The position numbers were made by a program, and so were the translations under genes. A DNA stretch of 64,000 nt, taken from NCBI RefSeq assembly GCF_030323025.1, contig NZ_CP097329.1:155001-219000 (forward strand), in the 5' to 3' direction. This DNA is from Pseudanabaena mucicola str. Chao 1806 (GTDB lineage: Bacteria; Cyanobacteriota; Cyanobacteriia; Pseudanabaenales; Pseudanabaenaceae). This document shows, piece after piece, positions 48,272 to 56,994 of the stretch (position 1 is the first letter of the stretch; each line of letters begins with the position of its first letter). Below the pieces are notes generated by a model. That model saw nothing but the letters and a program-made list of their open reading frames with translations. It was not told the DNA's origin and did no database searches.

Positions 48272-48865
48272 TTAGGGATTTAGCTCGTTGATCACTTTGT
48301 CAGTTTTACGGAATTTTAGTTCAGGAGGAGCATCAGGTAAATCCAGCAAATTACGAATTGCCGAATCTAACTCTTCAAATCCGAAAACACCTTCGCGGTC
48401 AAAACTTACCTTGCCATCACCACCTATTAAAACTGTTTGTGGAACTGTGCCTCTATAGTAATAAGCCTCTTCATTGGGGCTATAGCTCTGCTTCTGCAAG
48501 TCAAAGCTATCCACAGGAATTGCAATTAAGCTCAAGCTTTTACCATAAAATCCTTGAGCAAGGTTCAGGATTGGAGAAAACCGTTTGCAATCAGCACTAT
48601 CATCAACATAAAACACGACCATGGCAGGGCGACCTAGCTGAAGTGATTTGTCTAAGGTGATCCGAGGCGGTACTATGGAACCATTACCACCATAAAGTGC
48701 AAATATATTGCCATCGTAGGAATCATCTGTGAGTTTCGCTTGGACAGGTTGAGCATTACCAAATACTGTTCCTAATAATATGCTGAGACTTATACAACTC
48801 GCGATCGCTACGCAAAGTCCTACATAAAAAGATTTCTTCATCCAATTTTTCATCGTCTTTAACAT
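48272..48865 (-). CDS. Thioredoxin-like thylakoid membrane protein
   Basis: About 198 residues from ATG 48865. An in-frame TTG at 48880 is less likely. An N-terminal hydrophobic helix (about 10-35) is followed by a thioredoxin-like domain with PAMVVFYVDDSADCKRFSPI. The usual CxxC is reduced to a single Cys (A-D-C). YRGTVPQTVLIGGDGKVSFD gives the cis-Pro loop. It resembles cyanobacterial proteins annotated as photosystem I accumulation factors, but I assign that only from memory of the family pattern. A thioredoxin reductase-like role is unlikely with one Cys. Confidence 0.75.
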   Translation of the reverse strand: MLKTMKNWMKKSFYVGLCVAIASCISLSILLGTVFGNAQPVQAKLTDDSYDGNIFALYGGNGSIVPPRITLDKSLQLGRPAMVVFYVDDSADCKRFSPILNLAQGFYGKSLSLIAIPVDSFDLQKQSYSPNEEAYYYRGTVPQTVLIGGDGKVSFDREGVFGFEELDSAIRNLLDLPDAPPELKFRKTDKVINELNP

Positions 48866-48884
48866 AAATTCTTGTATCAATCAC

Positions 48885-48913
48885 TATAAAGGCTCGCGTC
48901 GCGAGCCTTTATA
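48885..48913 (-). terminator. Terminator after folE
   Basis: TATAAAGGCTCGC and GCGAGCCTTTATA around GTC, about 60 bp after the folE stop and just before the thioredoxin-like gene. Confidence 0.7.
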
Positions 48914-48975
48914 AGGATTTTTAAAAACCTTGCTTTGCAAGCCTTCTAAAAAAATACTTTGGGGAATATTTTGGT

Positions 48976-49740
48976 CTAATTGCCAAAGCCATGGGCGCGG
49001 ATGAGATCGAAAAATTCTTTTTTCATATGTGGGTCATTGCGGAACGAGCCACGCACAATTGAGTTGACCATTTGGGTTTCTGGTTCCTTGACTCCACGCC
49101 ATGTCATGCACATATGCTGAGCCTTGATCACAAAGGCTAGTCCCTTAGGCTTAATCAATCTTTCAATAGTATCGGCAACCATTATTGCTGCCTCTTCTTG
49201 GATATGAGGACGGCTCATTACCCAATCAACAATCCGATTAAATTTAGAAATACCAATCACACGATCGCTAGGTAAAATACCGATCCAAGCCTGTCCGACG
49301 ATGGGGACAAAGTGGTGTGAGCATGCAGAACGGACAGTAATTGGACCGAGGGTATAGATTTCGTCAAGCTCTTTAGCATTGGGGAAGTCAGTAACCTTAG
49401 GCATGGGGTGATAGCGTCCTTTAAAGACTTCATCCACATACATCTTCGCTACTCTTTTAGCGGTCTCTTGGGTATTGTGATCGTTTGCAGTATCAATAAT
49501 TAGAGAATCGAAAACGCCTTGTAACTTTGATTCGATTTCCTTTTTTAACTCTTCTCGCTCAAGATCACTGATGTGATGGGCGATCGAGTCGTTAGCAAAG
49601 TAAGGATCTCCAGCCGCTATGATTCGATCGCGAATAATTTGCGAAATAGCTTTTCTGGTAGGTAGAGGTTCGAGGACTTTTGCGCTTTTGGAATCGTTCT
49701 CAGAATTGTTGGTAATGGGGCGGGAGATACTGATCGTCAT
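48976..49740 (-). CDS. folE: GTP cyclohydrolase I
   Basis: A 254-residue enzyme making dihydroneopterin triphosphate from GTP, the first step toward folate and pterins. Zinc ligands are the Cys and His in RSACSHHFVPIVGQAWIG and the Cys in AQHMCMTWRGVKEPETQM. VIGISKFNRIVDWVMSRPHI follows the family. It has a roughly 40-residue N-terminal extension compared with the E. coli enzyme. Confidence 0.97.
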   Translation of the reverse strand: MTISISRPITNNSENDSKSAKVLEPLPTRKAISQIIRDRIIAAGDPYFANDSIAHHISDLEREELKKEIESKLQGVFDSLIIDTANDHNTQETAKRVAKMYVDEVFKGRYHPMPKVTDFPNAKELDEIYTLGPITVRSACSHHFVPIVGQAWIGILPSDRVIGISKFNRIVDWVMSRPHIQEEAAIMVADTIERLIKPKGLAFVIKAQHMCMTWRGVKEPETQMVNSIVRGSFRNDPHMKKEFFDLIRAHGFGN

Positions 49741-50209
49741 GGTTTGATACTTACTAGATATCCAGTGAATTAACTTAAAACTGAGGAAGCGAAAAAAATA
49801 CTGATAAAACAGTTGTTAAACATCAAAATTTTTGTGTTTGACCCTAATTCAGATACACCTGCATAAAAATGTGATTAATTAGAATTTCTGACTAGAAAAT
49901 TTAATATATATTCTCCCATACTTGCAGATCTGTGGAGGTTTTTGCTTCTCTCAATAGATTGAACTTTTTCAACTATGATTTTACTTCCCTACAATTCTAG
50001 ACTATGCTTTACTATCTTCAGGGGCTAAAAGCTAGAATCTGTAAGTAAATGCGCTGATACATATCTAGTTTGGCGATCTAAATTACGGTGATAATGGGAA
50101 AATAATATTTTTCACTTGGAAGAAATTTTGAACAACTATTAAAAAAGTAATAAGAAGACTTTGTATCCTCTATCACTCGTAAATATGAAATTATCATAAT
50201 TTGCAAATA

Positions 50210-50296
50210 TAGCAATCCTAAATGGTTTGTGGAAGCTCACCCCGAAGAGATACCCTTCCACAGACCCTAAAATTTTCAAATGATTTATGACTTCTA
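50210..50296. repeat. TA-flanked palindromic element, family 5, copy 2
   Basis: An 87-bp element with ends TAGCAATCCTAAAT and ATTTATGACTTCTA, flanked by TA on both sides. The central stem is GTTTGTGGAAG against CTTCCACAGAC. It is related to 5905-5990. Confidence 0.75.
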
Positions 50297-50416
50297 TAGC
50301 TAGATTTAAAACTTGAATATATAGATAAATAGTTATGTATATTTCTTGAATGAGTATTTTTGTCAAAAAAGTCTAGCAATCATGTATTGTAGCGATCCCT
50401 CAATCTAAATAATTTA

Positions 50417-50505
50417 GGACTTACGCATTGGGTAGATGTAGTGTGGGCGAAGCCCTCACTACATCTACCTCAATCCTAATAAATTCGTTCGATTTGCGTA
50501 AGTCC
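50417..50505. repeat. TA-flanked palindromic element, family 2, copy B
   Basis: 89 bp, the same length and ends as 26654-26742, flanked by TA. The stem is GTAGATGTAGTGTGGGC with near-complement. Relative to copy A, two stem positions have changed on both arms together, and one position is now mismatched. Confidence 0.9.
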
Positions 50506-50634
50506 TATAATTATTAGATTGATTTGCATTTTGCCTAGATCTGTAGTGAATATACAGCGAACTCTACAGGTGTCTTTAGCATTAAAAAAACTAATAGATG
50601 ATTGACAGGACTTTGTGTCGTCAATCATCTACTA

Positions 50635-50735
50635 CAGCAGTTTTCGATCAAATGAGCCATAAGATATTTCCTAAAAGGATTGCTTCGCAATCCTTTTAGG
50701 AAATATCTTGGTTTGGTTTTGAGCGCAAAGCGCTG
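50635..50735. repeat. TA-flanked palindromic element, family 4, copy 2
   Basis: A 101-bp copy inverted relative to 42734-42834, from CAGCAGTTTTC to GAGCGCAAAGCGCTG, flanked by TA. One stem pair reads A-T here where the other copy has G-C. It ends 6 bp from the stop codon of the SDR gene. Confidence 0.9.
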
Positions 50736-50741
50736 TAGATT

Positions 50742-51488
50742 TTAGAAAATACCTGCGTTAGGCATTAGTACAAGATCATTGATCATTGCATCTGCTGGGA
50801 GATTTACCAAAGTCATAATTGATTCGGCGACTGTGGCTGGAGTGAGCATAGCAGCACGATTAAAGCTGGGGGGGACTTTATTGCCGAGAGTATCCCATAG
50901 TGCAGTGTTTACGGAACCAGGGCAAATGGACATGACTTTGATGCCATGGGGTTGCTCTTCGGCAGCAACTGACTGTGTTAAGCCCAAGAGCGCAAACTTA
51001 CTAGCACAATAGGCTCCCCAATTAGGAAAGCCTTGTTTTGCGGCAATAGAAGCAACATTAATGATAGTGCCGCTTTTTTGCGATCGCATGGTGGGTAAGA
51101 CTGCCTGTAAGCATTGAAAGACACTGGTGATATTTAAATCAAATATTTTTTGCCATTCAGAAAGGGGCGTATCAATCAGTTCGCCAATATATGCCCTGCC
51201 TGCATTGTTAATCAAAATATCAATACCCCCCAGATCAGTGATGATTGCTTTGATCTGTGATGATACTTTGGTGATATCACTTAGATCAACGGCAAACCCT
51301 TTAGCATTAGCTTCTGCGGGTAATTCACTTAAAATGTGATCAGGATTGCGGCTAACTAAAGCTACCTGTGCGCCTGCTTGGATCAGTCGTAGCGCGACCT
51401 CTTTGCCAATGCCACTGCTGGCTCCAGTTACGATCGCTCGCTTACCTGTTAGTTTTCCTGCTAAGTTAACTGATACTGTATCTAACAT
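50742..51488 (-). CDS. Short-chain dehydrogenase/reductase
   Basis: A 248-residue classical SDR. The NAD(P) motif is TGASSGIGKEVALRL (about residue 18), then INNAGRAYIGE, and the catalytic set is Ser in NVASIAA with YCASK (Tyr, Lys). CPGSVNTALWD follows. An Arg after the cofactor Gly-rich loop (LVSRNPDH) favours NADP(H). The substrate is unknown. The 3' end abuts a family 4 element. It is divergent from the membrane protein gene at 51527. Confidence 0.9.
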   Translation of the reverse strand: MLDTVSVNLAGKLTGKRAIVTGASSGIGKEVALRLIQAGAQVALVSRNPDHILSELPAEANAKGFAVDLSDITKVSSQIKAIITDLGGIDILINNAGRAYIGELIDTPLSEWQKIFDLNITSVFQCLQAVLPTMRSQKSGTIINVASIAAKQGFPNWGAYCASKFALLGLTQSVAAEEQPHGIKVMSICPGSVNTALWDTLGNKVPPSFNRAAMLTPATVAESIMTLVNLPADAMINDLVLMPNAGIF

Positions 51489-51526
51489 AGTTTCATTTGT
51501 TTTCCCTTAGTCTATTGCAAAAGTCG

Positions 51527-52099
51527 ATGTCAAAAAAAGTGGGATGGAGCTTTTGGTGGCTATGGACAATTGCTCACGTTATTGGTAGTGCGCTTTTGCC
51601 ATTGCTGGTTTGGCAAGATCCTTACGATCTGCGATCGCGTATTTTGCTCAATGAAATCCTACAGGGGATTGGTGTTGCCTTTGCTCAGTCCCTAGTTTTA
51701 CGTGATCGCTTTGCCAAAGAGGGTTGGTGGCTACCTTTAACCTTAATTGGTTGGATAGTGGGTATGATATTCATCTTTTTTGTGCCATCCCTATCCATCC
51801 ACAAAGATTTAGCGAATTTTCTACCTATTACAACTTTACTGCTTGATTTTGCCATCATTGGGACAATTGTGGGGATTTGCCAATGGCAATTACTCAAGTC
51901 CTTTCGGGTAGGTGGAGTATGGTTATTTGCTAGCCCGATCGCTTTGTCAGTGAGTGTTGTGGGACTGCAACTAGGCTATATGGCAAAATCAGCCGTATTA
52001 GCCACCGCTTTGCAAGGTGCAATTTATGGTGCAATTACAGGATTAGCTGCTATAAAAATTTTGCGATCGCCAAAAATATTGCCTAAATCGCGAAAGTAA
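51527..52099 (+). CDS. Hypothetical membrane protein
   Basis: About 190 residues from ATG 51527. The longer frame from a TTG at 51497 is less likely. Five or six hydrophobic segments are present, including WWLPLTLIGWIVGMIFIFF and FAIIGTIVGICQWQLL. A GxxxGxCQW-type motif of this kind is seen in uncharacterised cyanobacterial membrane proteins. I do not recognise a function. A short basic tail ends the protein. Confidence 0.65.
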   Translation: MSKKVGWSFWWLWTIAHVIGSALLPLLVWQDPYDLRSRILLNEILQGIGVAFAQSLVLRDRFAKEGWWLPLTLIGWIVGMIFIFFVPSLSIHKDLANFLPITTLLLDFAIIGTIVGICQWQLLKSFRVGGVWLFASPIALSVSVVGLQLGYMAKSAVLATALQGAIYGAITGLAAIKILRSPKILPKSRK

Positions 52100-52136
52100 T
52101 GAAGTTCAGCACTGAACACCACACTTGATCTTTTGA

Positions 52137-52658
52137 TTATTCAGATGCTGCTTCCACAAATCGCAAATCACGTTTCAAAAAAGTTTTCTCGCCCGTATCA
52201 GTCTCCACAGTTGCGCGGATGAGACTAGTCTTAATGACTGATAGCTTTGCCATATAGTAGGGACTATCGGGCTCTAAAATTAAGACGCGATCGCCAACCT
52301 GCAAAGGTCGAATTGTGGGGATGGGCATAGCTCTGTTAGCATCTGACTCTTTGATAAGATTATCTTTGTGTGAATATTCTGATGATTTAGATGATTTAAA
52401 GGATAAAACCCGATCTTCAATTAGTCTTTCTACATATTCTTTAAGCTTACGTTCTAGATGTAACTCCAAGGCTAAAAACCGATCCTCCTCTTCATTGTGT
52501 TGTGGCATCTCCTCCAGAACGTACTGTAAGCCGTGAACTACTAGCTCTGTCTCTGTTTTGCCAGTTGCGCTGACTTTGGCTTGCAAAGCCTTATAGAGTT
52601 CACTAGGTATTTCTATGGCTAATAAATGATGAGTCGGTTGTGGATTAAGGCTTTCCAT
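52137..52658 (-). CDS. Hypothetical protein with RHH-like N-terminus
   Basis: A 173-residue protein. Residues 12-50 (HLLAIEIPSELYKALQAKVS, then TETELVVHGLQYVLEEM) resemble a ribbon-helix-helix fold. Residues 55-90 form a charged probable coiled coil. Residues 118-173 (LQVGDRVLILEPDSPYYMAK and VETDTGEKTFLKRDLRFVE) look like a small beta-barrel similar to KOW/SH3 folds. It is probably a DNA- or RNA-binding protein, which is an inference from fold-like patterns only. Confidence 0.6.
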   Translation of the reverse strand: MESLNPQPTHHLLAIEIPSELYKALQAKVSATGKTETELVVHGLQYVLEEMPQHNEEEDRFLALELHLERKLKEYVERLIEDRVLSFKSSKSSEYSHKDNLIKESDANRAMPIPTIRPLQVGDRVLILEPDSPYYMAKLSVIKTSLIRATVETDTGEKTFLKRDLRFVEAASE

Positions 52659-52776
52659 AGATGGGGATTTTTATGATGGGGATTGTTGATAAGATGATGT
52701 TTGGCTATGCAACAAATGTTATATCCAGTCAAAAACTCAAATCCAAACCACATCAAAAGGTAACACAGGAAAATCT

Positions 52777-53229
52777 ATGTCTGTCGAAGTCGGTCAAAAA
52801 GCTCCAGATTTTACTTTGCCTAGCGATCGCGGTGACATTACTCTCAGCCGCTATGAAGGTAAAGCCAATGTTGTACTTGCCTTTTATCCAGGGGATTTTT
52901 CTCCACTCTGCACCAGTGAGATGCAATGCTTTGCCGATGATTGGACAAAGTTTCGTGAAGCTGGGGCAGAGATCCTTGGTATTAGTACCGACCCCATTGA
53001 TAAGCATATTTCTTTTTCTAAAAAGTTAGGTTTGCAATTTCCCCTGCTCAGTGATCGTAATCAAGAAGTCTGTAGGAAATATGGAGTAGCTGGTTTATTT
53101 GGTAGTAAGCGTGCTTACTGCATTATTGATATTCACGGCATCGTGCGTTATAAACATATTGAATTTTTACCCGTCTTCAAGCGTGAAGATTCGGAACTCT
53201 TAGTTGTCTTGAGAAGCCTAAAATCCTAA
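52777..53229 (+). CDS. Peroxiredoxin (AhpC/TSA, BCP/PrxQ-like)
   Basis: A 150-residue thiol peroxidase. The peroxidatic Cys is in FYPGDFSPLCTSEMQCF, where the usual Thr-x-x-Cys is replaced by Ser-Pro-Leu-Cys. ILGISTDPIDKHISFSKKLG and FPLLSDRNQEVCRKYGV follow, with a possible resolving Cys in the last block. A soluble cytoplasmic enzyme reducing peroxides is expected. It ends at a terminator shared with ispD. Confidence 0.88.
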   Translation: MSVEVGQKAPDFTLPSDRGDITLSRYEGKANVVLAFYPGDFSPLCTSEMQCFADDWTKFREAGAEILGISTDPIDKHISFSKKLGLQFPLLSDRNQEVCRKYGVAGLFGSKRAYCIIDIHGIVRYKHIEFLPVFKREDSELLVVLRSLKS

Positions 53230-53237
53230 AATCAAAA

Positions 53238-53262
53238 CAATGGAGTGCTTTACACTCCATTG
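53238..53262. terminator. Bidirectional terminator between peroxiredoxin and ispD
   Basis: AACAATGGAGTG and CACTCCATTGTT around a 3-4 nt loop, between converging genes. Confidence 0.8.
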
Positions 53263-53263
53263 T

Positions 53264-53950
53264 TTATGATTGGCGCTGTTTTAAGATAAATTCAGCGATC
53301 GCTAAATCTTGAGGGGTTGTAACCTTGAGATTGGTTTCTTCACCCATTACAATTTGCACTGCTAAACCAACCTTCTCAAATAGTGCCGCATCATCAGTGA
53401 CTTCCCAACCTAGATCAACGGCTGTCAGATGGGCATTTTTGAGTAAATCCACTTGAAAACCCTGAGGAGTTTGGGCTGCCCAGAGATGATCGCGATTGGG
53501 AGTATCGACAATGGTTTGACCATCAACGATTTTAATCGTGTCCTTAACTGGTACAGCAGCGATAAATCCCTGCATCGTCTGTAAAGACTCATCACAGCGA
53601 TCAAACAGTTCAGGCGTTGCTAGACATCTCGCTCCATCATGAATTAAGACGCGATCGCTATCGGCAGGCAATGACTTCAATCCATTAAATACGGAAGCTT
53701 GGCGCGTATCTCCCCCTTGGATGAGTCGAATCGGTTTAGTGGTATTGAGTCTGTTAAATATCTTTTGAAACTCAGGATAGTCATGAGGTTGCGCCATCAC
53801 ACCAATCCAAGAGATCGACTGAGATGCGATCGCTGCTTTGAGAGTCCATTCTAAAATCGGCTTGTCGAGTAGGGGCAATAGCAATTTGTTGCGATCGGCT
53901 CCCATGCGTTTGCCACTCCCCGCCGCAGGAATTAATAAATGACAGGTCAT
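53264..53950 (-). CDS. ispD: 2-C-methyl-D-erythritol 4-phosphate cytidylyltransferase
   Basis: A 228-residue enzyme that makes CDP-ME in the MEP pathway. The CTP-binding N-terminus is LLIPAAGSGKRMGADRNKLL. VLIHDGARCLATPELFDRC, AVPVKDTIKIVDG and LWAAQTPQGFQVDLL are diagnostic, and EVTDDAALFEKVGLAVQIV ends the core. The stop-to-start gap from the DUF2839 gene upstream is 3 bp, so they are likely cotranscribed. Confidence 0.96.
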   Translation of the reverse strand: MTCHLLIPAAGSGKRMGADRNKLLLPLLDKPILEWTLKAAIASQSISWIGVMAQPHDYPEFQKIFNRLNTTKPIRLIQGGDTRQASVFNGLKSLPADSDRVLIHDGARCLATPELFDRCDESLQTMQGFIAAVPVKDTIKIVDGQTIVDTPNRDHLWAAQTPQGFQVDLLKNAHLTAVDLGWEVTDDAALFEKVGLAVQIVMGEETNLKVTTPQDLAIAEFILKQRQS

Positions 53951-53953
53951 AGG

Positions 53954-54172
53954 TTAATCAGCCAAGTGCCACCAGCCAAAGGCAGGACCAATAAAGCGGA
54001 TCGTTACCCAAATGGCTACAGTGATACCAATGCCATACCATGCAGCCTGTGTGGAAACTTTTACAAATGCATCGGCTTTACCTTTAGTTAAAAAGGGTAT
54101 CCAAGAAGCGATCGGCTCAGATTTGCCATAGTTCTCACCTAATACTTCTTTGCGGCGCTTTGACTCGCCCAT
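53954..54172 (-). CDS. DUF2839 small membrane protein
   Basis: 72 residues from ATG 54172 (MGESKRRKEVLGENYG). This N-terminus is typical of DUF2839, so the in-frame upstream ATG at 54193 is not used. One or two hydrophobic segments (WYGIGITVAIWVTIRFIGPA) end in FGWWHLAD. The family is confined to cyanobacteria and plastid-related lineages. Function is unknown. It is coupled to ispD. Confidence 0.85.
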   Translation of the reverse strand: MGESKRRKEVLGENYGKSEPIASWIPFLTKGKADAFVKVSTQAAWYGIGITVAIWVTIRFIGPAFGWWHLAD

Positions 54173-54209
54173 AGGTTTTGCTCCTAAACTCACAATTTTT
54201 CATATCTTA

Positions 54210-54229
54210 CAGCGCTTTGCGCTCAAATC
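54210..54229. repeat. Solo end of a family 4 element
   Basis: CAGCGCTTTGCGCTCAAATC preceded by TA matches one terminus of the 101-bp family 4 elements. The rest is missing. Confidence 0.55.
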
Positions 54230-54604
54230 AGAGTCAATTGCAGGGTTGGAGATGACGTTAAGTGTGGCGAGATGGTAGAAGTTGGTAAGCCTAAAACTTA
54301 TGCAGAAACTAATTGTCTTTCTTGGATGGAGTGGTGATATGAAAGCATTAACTGCATATCCTTACCTATTAAGCATTGCTTAAATTGTCGATGACTACAA
54401 CAAACCCACAATTAAAGAAGAAACTGGTTCCATAATTACACCAATGATTTATCAATATTTTAAGTTCATCTTAGCTACCAGAAACTAAAGCGATCGCCTG
54501 ATTAATAATTGCCGCACGATCAACCATCGCCACTAATTAAGTAACCGTATAGCAACCAGCAAAAGCCTCAGTCACCACTCCTGATAGAACCACACGAATC
54601 GATT
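54230..54604. other. Gene-poor remnant region downstream of the DUF5682 gene
   Basis: Plus-strand pieces such as MKALTAYPYLLSIA, stop, IVDDYNKPTIKEETGSIITP at 54340-54490 look like a broken small gene I cannot name. Minus-strand VDRAAIINQAIALVSGS (about 54475-54528) looks like the tail of another. No intact gene is present. A VWA gene often follows DUF5682 in other genomes, and none is seen here. Confidence 0.4.
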
Positions 54605-56992
54605 TTAGTCTAGTTTAATGCCTAGCAATTGAGCGATCGCAGGTAAAATTGCTTCGGCTCTTGCGATATCGAGATTAGAGAAATTAGAATTATTGCCTGT
54701 AGCAATTTGAGAAGATTGATTGCGTTTGACTCGTTCTCCCATTTGGCGGCGTTCGGGGGCGGGGAAAGTGGCGAAGGTGCGGCGGAGTAAGGGCAAAACT
54801 AAATCAAAGGTATCCGTTGCCAGTTTTGTGACCCAATTATCGAGAACTTGCCAGAGGCGATCATCATGGAGCAAGACTAAACCACTACCCTTGAGTAATC
54901 CTTCCACCCATGCGGCAGATTGGCTGGGTTCATTGGCAAGGGATAGAAATAGCCCCATGCGTGTTTCCACATCGTTGGCAGTAAATATACCTGCATCGAG
55001 AAGTAAGCGACAACAGCAACCCGCTAGCAGTCCATGCAGTCCCGATTGATCGGTGAGTTGAGAAAGTACGCCATGCCATGCTTCCGCATATTCAGAATTT
55101 TGTAAGAGCAGAATTGCCCGATTAACAGCGATCGCTAATTCGTACATCGCCGCCGCCGCTTCATCGTTGAGGGAAGCGCAAGCAACGGGCAGACCCACAC
55201 AAATGCGGGTAATTAAGCCATCCATCACTTGGGCAACAATATTGGTGTCGATTTGGCGGACATTGCCATAGCGGAGGAGGTTGGCGAGAGGTGGTACGGC
55301 TTGCATCAGGTGAGAGATATCGGCAGCGATCGCCGCTTCTGCTTGGAGACGTACCATTAAGTAACTAGCTGCATCACCAAGATTCGCTAGCAGAACTTTA
55401 TCTACCAGTTTGGTGAGGGTCGGTAAATCTTTGGCTTCGTTGGCTTGATTGCGGGTAAAAGCCGTCGCCGCTTCGATCAGCGTTTGTCCCCATACACCTG
55501 CTTCTACCAGTCTGACCGCAAATTCTGGTTCCCATTGCAACTGCCAAGGTTCTTTAAAGGTTCCTTTGCTACTGCTGTACTGGGTTCTACCCCAAGGGAT
55601 ATTGAGCAAGGCTAAGCGATAGAGTAAATGCGATCGCTCTAAATCATTTGCCTTACGCAGATCTAGTTCTAGGGTTTTGGTGTCGGGCTTGAGGCGGAGT
55701 CGCTTTTGCTGTCGGATTAAGTCCTGTTGCAACGGAACCATCGGCGTATCGTCGGGGACTCGACCCATGCGATCGCCCACAATCAATTCCTGATGAATGA
55801 ACTGCATCGGTAAGGGATCGCCAAAACACAGCACCGATTGAATGGCTTCATTGAGTTCGGGCAATCCTGCTAAGGGGCGATCGCGCATTGCCGATAACGC
55901 TTCTGCGAGGCGCACTGCTTCGATCACGCTTGCGGAAGAAGCATCAATATCTTTGGTGCGTAAGAGTCGGGCGACGCGAGTAATCCAGCGAATTGCGACT
56001 TGACTGGAACTGTATTGGAAGTTATGCCAGAGATGGTCATACCATCCTGGGGAAACTACGCCAGCACCATAACCACTAGCGATCGCTAATCTTCCATAAG
56101 TCCAAGGAATCCAAGTTGCTTCAACTTTGACTTTGGGTAATCCCTTCAGAATGGCAGCATCATTTTTGGCAGGTGGTAAATTTACGAGAGCAGGGGCGTG
56201 CCAAGCACCGCAGACAACGGCGATGCGTTCTTTGCCTTCTGTGAGAGCAGCACGGATGGTTTGCCGCATATGCGCCTCACGCTGTTGTTCGAGTAGGCGA
56301 TCGGCGGGACTTTCTGAAAAATCTTCGGCAGCATCTAATTCTTCTCTTAAAGCCGTCATCGCTTCTAGAATTGCCGCAAACAATTCATGACTATCGCGCC
56401 GATGTTCCACCATATATTCCCACCAGCGCTCACCATCACTGAAGCCTGCCACTTCCGCTAGCCAACCAAGTGGATCTTGGCGATAAAGTCTTAAATCAGA
56501 TTCAGGAATTACTTGGGGTGCTACTTCAGGAGATGGTTCGGAATTGGATTCAGAATCTGGCTCATTCTCTTCTAGAGAACTTGTTTCTGATTCTGAATTA
56601 ACCTCGGTTTCTTCTTTCTCTTTCATCGCCAAACGATGGGCTTGTGGCAAATCCATAAACTTGATGGGAATATTACGCTCTAACCCATAGCGAATCGCTT
56701 GCCATTCGGGAGAGAAGATGGCAAAGGGGTAATAGACGGAATTTTCGGGGCGATCGCTGGCATAGATGAGAATGGCAACAGGCGGCTGCATTTCCTCTCT
56801 GATCACGAAGGGCAGTAGGGCTTGAGCATCAGGTGGCGCTTCAATCAGAATCGCATCGGGTTGCAATTGTTCGAGGGCTTGGCATAAACTCCGAGACGAA
56901 CCTGCTCCATGATGGCGAATGCCGAAAATATGGACTTTATCGGTATTATTTTTAGAGCTAGTAGAACTAGAGTCTTGGCGATCGCTCTTCAA
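54605..56992 (-). CDS. DUF5682 family protein (MoxR-associated)
   Basis: A 795-residue protein. The N-terminus VHIFGIRHHGAGSSRSLCQA and LQPDAILIEAPPDAQALLPF, with later ERIAVVCGAWHAPALVNLPP, follows DUF5682. These blocks recall the TraB/EreA-like hydrolase fold (RHHG and GAWH around a putative metal site). An acidic Ser/Glu-rich linker spans about residues 130-160. The C-terminal 400 residues are helical. DUF5682 proteins usually sit with a MoxR ATPase and a VWA protein. Here the MoxR gene is directly upstream (2-bp gap) and no VWA gene follows. Biological role is unknown. Confidence 0.85.
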   Translation of the reverse strand: MKSDRQDSSSTSSKNNTDKVHIFGIRHHGAGSSRSLCQALEQLQPDAILIEAPPDAQALLPFVIREEMQPPVAILIYASDRPENSVYYPFAIFSPEWQAIRYGLERNIPIKFMDLPQAHRLAMKEKEETEVNSESETSSLEENEPDSESNSEPSPEVAPQVIPESDLRLYRQDPLGWLAEVAGFSDGERWWEYMVEHRRDSHELFAAILEAMTALREELDAAEDFSESPADRLLEQQREAHMRQTIRAALTEGKERIAVVCGAWHAPALVNLPPAKNDAAILKGLPKVKVEATWIPWTYGRLAIASGYGAGVVSPGWYDHLWHNFQYSSSQVAIRWITRVARLLRTKDIDASSASVIEAVRLAEALSAMRDRPLAGLPELNEAIQSVLCFGDPLPMQFIHQELIVGDRMGRVPDDTPMVPLQQDLIRQQKRLRLKPDTKTLELDLRKANDLERSHLLYRLALLNIPWGRTQYSSSKGTFKEPWQLQWEPEFAVRLVEAGVWGQTLIEAATAFTRNQANEAKDLPTLTKLVDKVLLANLGDAASYLMVRLQAEAAIAADISHLMQAVPPLANLLRYGNVRQIDTNIVAQVMDGLITRICVGLPVACASLNDEAAAAMYELAIAVNRAILLLQNSEYAEAWHGVLSQLTDQSGLHGLLAGCCCRLLLDAGIFTANDVETRMGLFLSLANEPSQSAAWVEGLLKGSGLVLLHDDRLWQVLDNWVTKLATDTFDLVLPLLRRTFATFPAPERRQMGERVKRNQSSQIATGNNSNFSNLDIARAEAILPAIAQLLGIKLD

Positions 56993-56994
56993 GT

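Larger units (their letters stand above)
49741..50741. other. 1-kb region without genes, rich in hairpin elements
   Basis: No credible gene is seen on either strand. It holds three TA-flanked elements of three families at 50210-50296, 50417-50505 and 50635-50735. The part near 49741 should contain the folE promoter. 49860-50130 is AT-rich with nothing recognised. Confidence 0.6.
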
